DNA from: Acanthopleura granulata
Lineage: Eukaryota > Mollusca > Polyplacophora > Chitonida > Chitonidae
Direction: 5' to 3'
Length of the DNA: 64,000 nucleotides
NCBI GenBank assembly: GCA_016165875.1
Contig: JABBOT010000013.1
Coordinates: 13,902,014-13,966,013, forward strand
The notes beneath the pieces are model-generated. The model was not told the DNA's origin, did no database searches, and worked only from the letters and a program-made list of their open reading frames with translations. Position 1 is the stretch's first letter, and every line of letters starts with the position of its first letter. Below are positions 63,440 to 64,000 of this stretch, in pieces. The translations under genes and the position numbers were made by a program.

Positions 63440-63706
63440 ATTTTTTCTTTTATTTGATTGGTGTTTTATGCCGTACTCTAGAATTGTTCGCCAACACGCT
63501 GGTGGCCAGCACTATGGTGAGGGAAAACCGGATAGACCTCGGAGGAAGCTTTGAACCATCCGTAGGTTGCTGGCGGACCTTCCAACGTACCACCAGGGAG
63601 GAAACCAGTCTGAACTGGACTTGAACTCACAGAGACCGCATTGGTGAGAGGCACCTGGGTCATTATCCTGCACAAACGCTCAAACTCCCTTGGTCGCGGA
63701 GGCCCC
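63440..63706 (-). mobile_element. SINE-A, full length
   Basis: TTGATTGGTGTTTTATGCCG to GGTCGCGGAGGCCCC. Confidence 0.88.
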
Positions 63707-64000
63707 AGTCGTCATAAATAAGTGAACAATTCTGAAGTGCAGGATCAAACACCCGTGTACTCAATGAAAAATAGATATACTGTACATTGACTAAAACATA
63801 AACCAATTATTCAATCCATCCACCAATCAATAAATTCAGCTGGTTTTTTTTAACTATTAGCGGAGAATTTAAGTGAGTATTCTATAATACACACAGAGGA
63901 TAAGGTATTTTATATTCTAGAACTACAAGTGTTCGTGGGGACGAGGTGACAATAAGCGGTCCACAACGCTCCTGTGACGATTTGGGCTAACTATTCATTC

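Overview
This is eukaryotic, AT-rich, intron- and repeat-rich DNA. Almost everything codes on the minus strand as short exons in large introns, and the window is packed with tRNA-derived SINEs. The domain repertoire and the SINEs (a shared 3' part reading roughly GTGAAATATTCTTGAGTAC then CGGCGTAAAACACCAATC and an (AAAT)n tail) suggest a marine lophotrochozoan, most likely a mollusc. That assignment is inference; no rRNA or mitochondrial marker is present.

One gene dominates. Reading minus strand from about 50.92 kb down to 2.755 kb, I assembled 34 exons with GT..AG borders (almost all phase 1; phases 0 or 2 occur only inside SEA, SRCR and protease modules). They join into one open frame of 1968 codons including the stop. 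The product is a type II transmembrane mosaic serine protease of the enteropeptidase/TTSP kind. Order: cytoplasmic tail with 12-residue repeats; membrane anchor; SEA domain (3 exons); Thr/Ser/Pro-rich linker; MAM1; MAM2; LDLa1; a MAM first half; SRCR1; a MAM-like second half; a short LDLa2; MAM4; ten consecutive one-exon LDLa modules (LDLa3-12); an enteropeptidase-like SRCR2 (3 exons); and a C-terminal S1 protease (4 exons) with His, Asp and Ser intact. There is no CUB domain. Two points stand out: SRCR1 appears to sit inside a MAM domain, and the protease has Tyr instead of Arg/Lys before IIGG and Gly at pocket position 189, so neither activation nor specificity should be trypsin-like.

Introns hold about 40 SINE copies of one family (SINE-A, both orientations), several copies of a second (SINE-B), MITE-like elements with terminal inverted repeats, a Tc1/mariner transposase fragment and many minisatellites. 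Several minisatellites start exactly at, and seem to derive from, LDLa exon/intron borders. One of them (33 bp, 18.2-18.6 kb) keeps the exon's reading frame open. Another (16.6-17.3 kb) is a decayed tandem array of partial LDLa exon copies. Two further LDLa ghosts lie at 33.1-33.3 kb.

Left flank (1 to about 2.2 kb): repeats only. Right flank (50.9-64 kb): mostly SINEs and unassigned DNA, plus a plus-strand alpha-1,3-fucosyltransferase pseudogene (about 55.5-56.7 kb) broken by a SINE, frameshifts, stops and an inverted self-duplication, and a plus-strand ORF at 58.8 kb with a signal-anchor-like N-terminus whose leader is a dispersed repeat also found at 27.5-27.7 kb.

Exon borders were placed by eye from splice consensus, phase and domain homology. 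No alignment or expression data were available.
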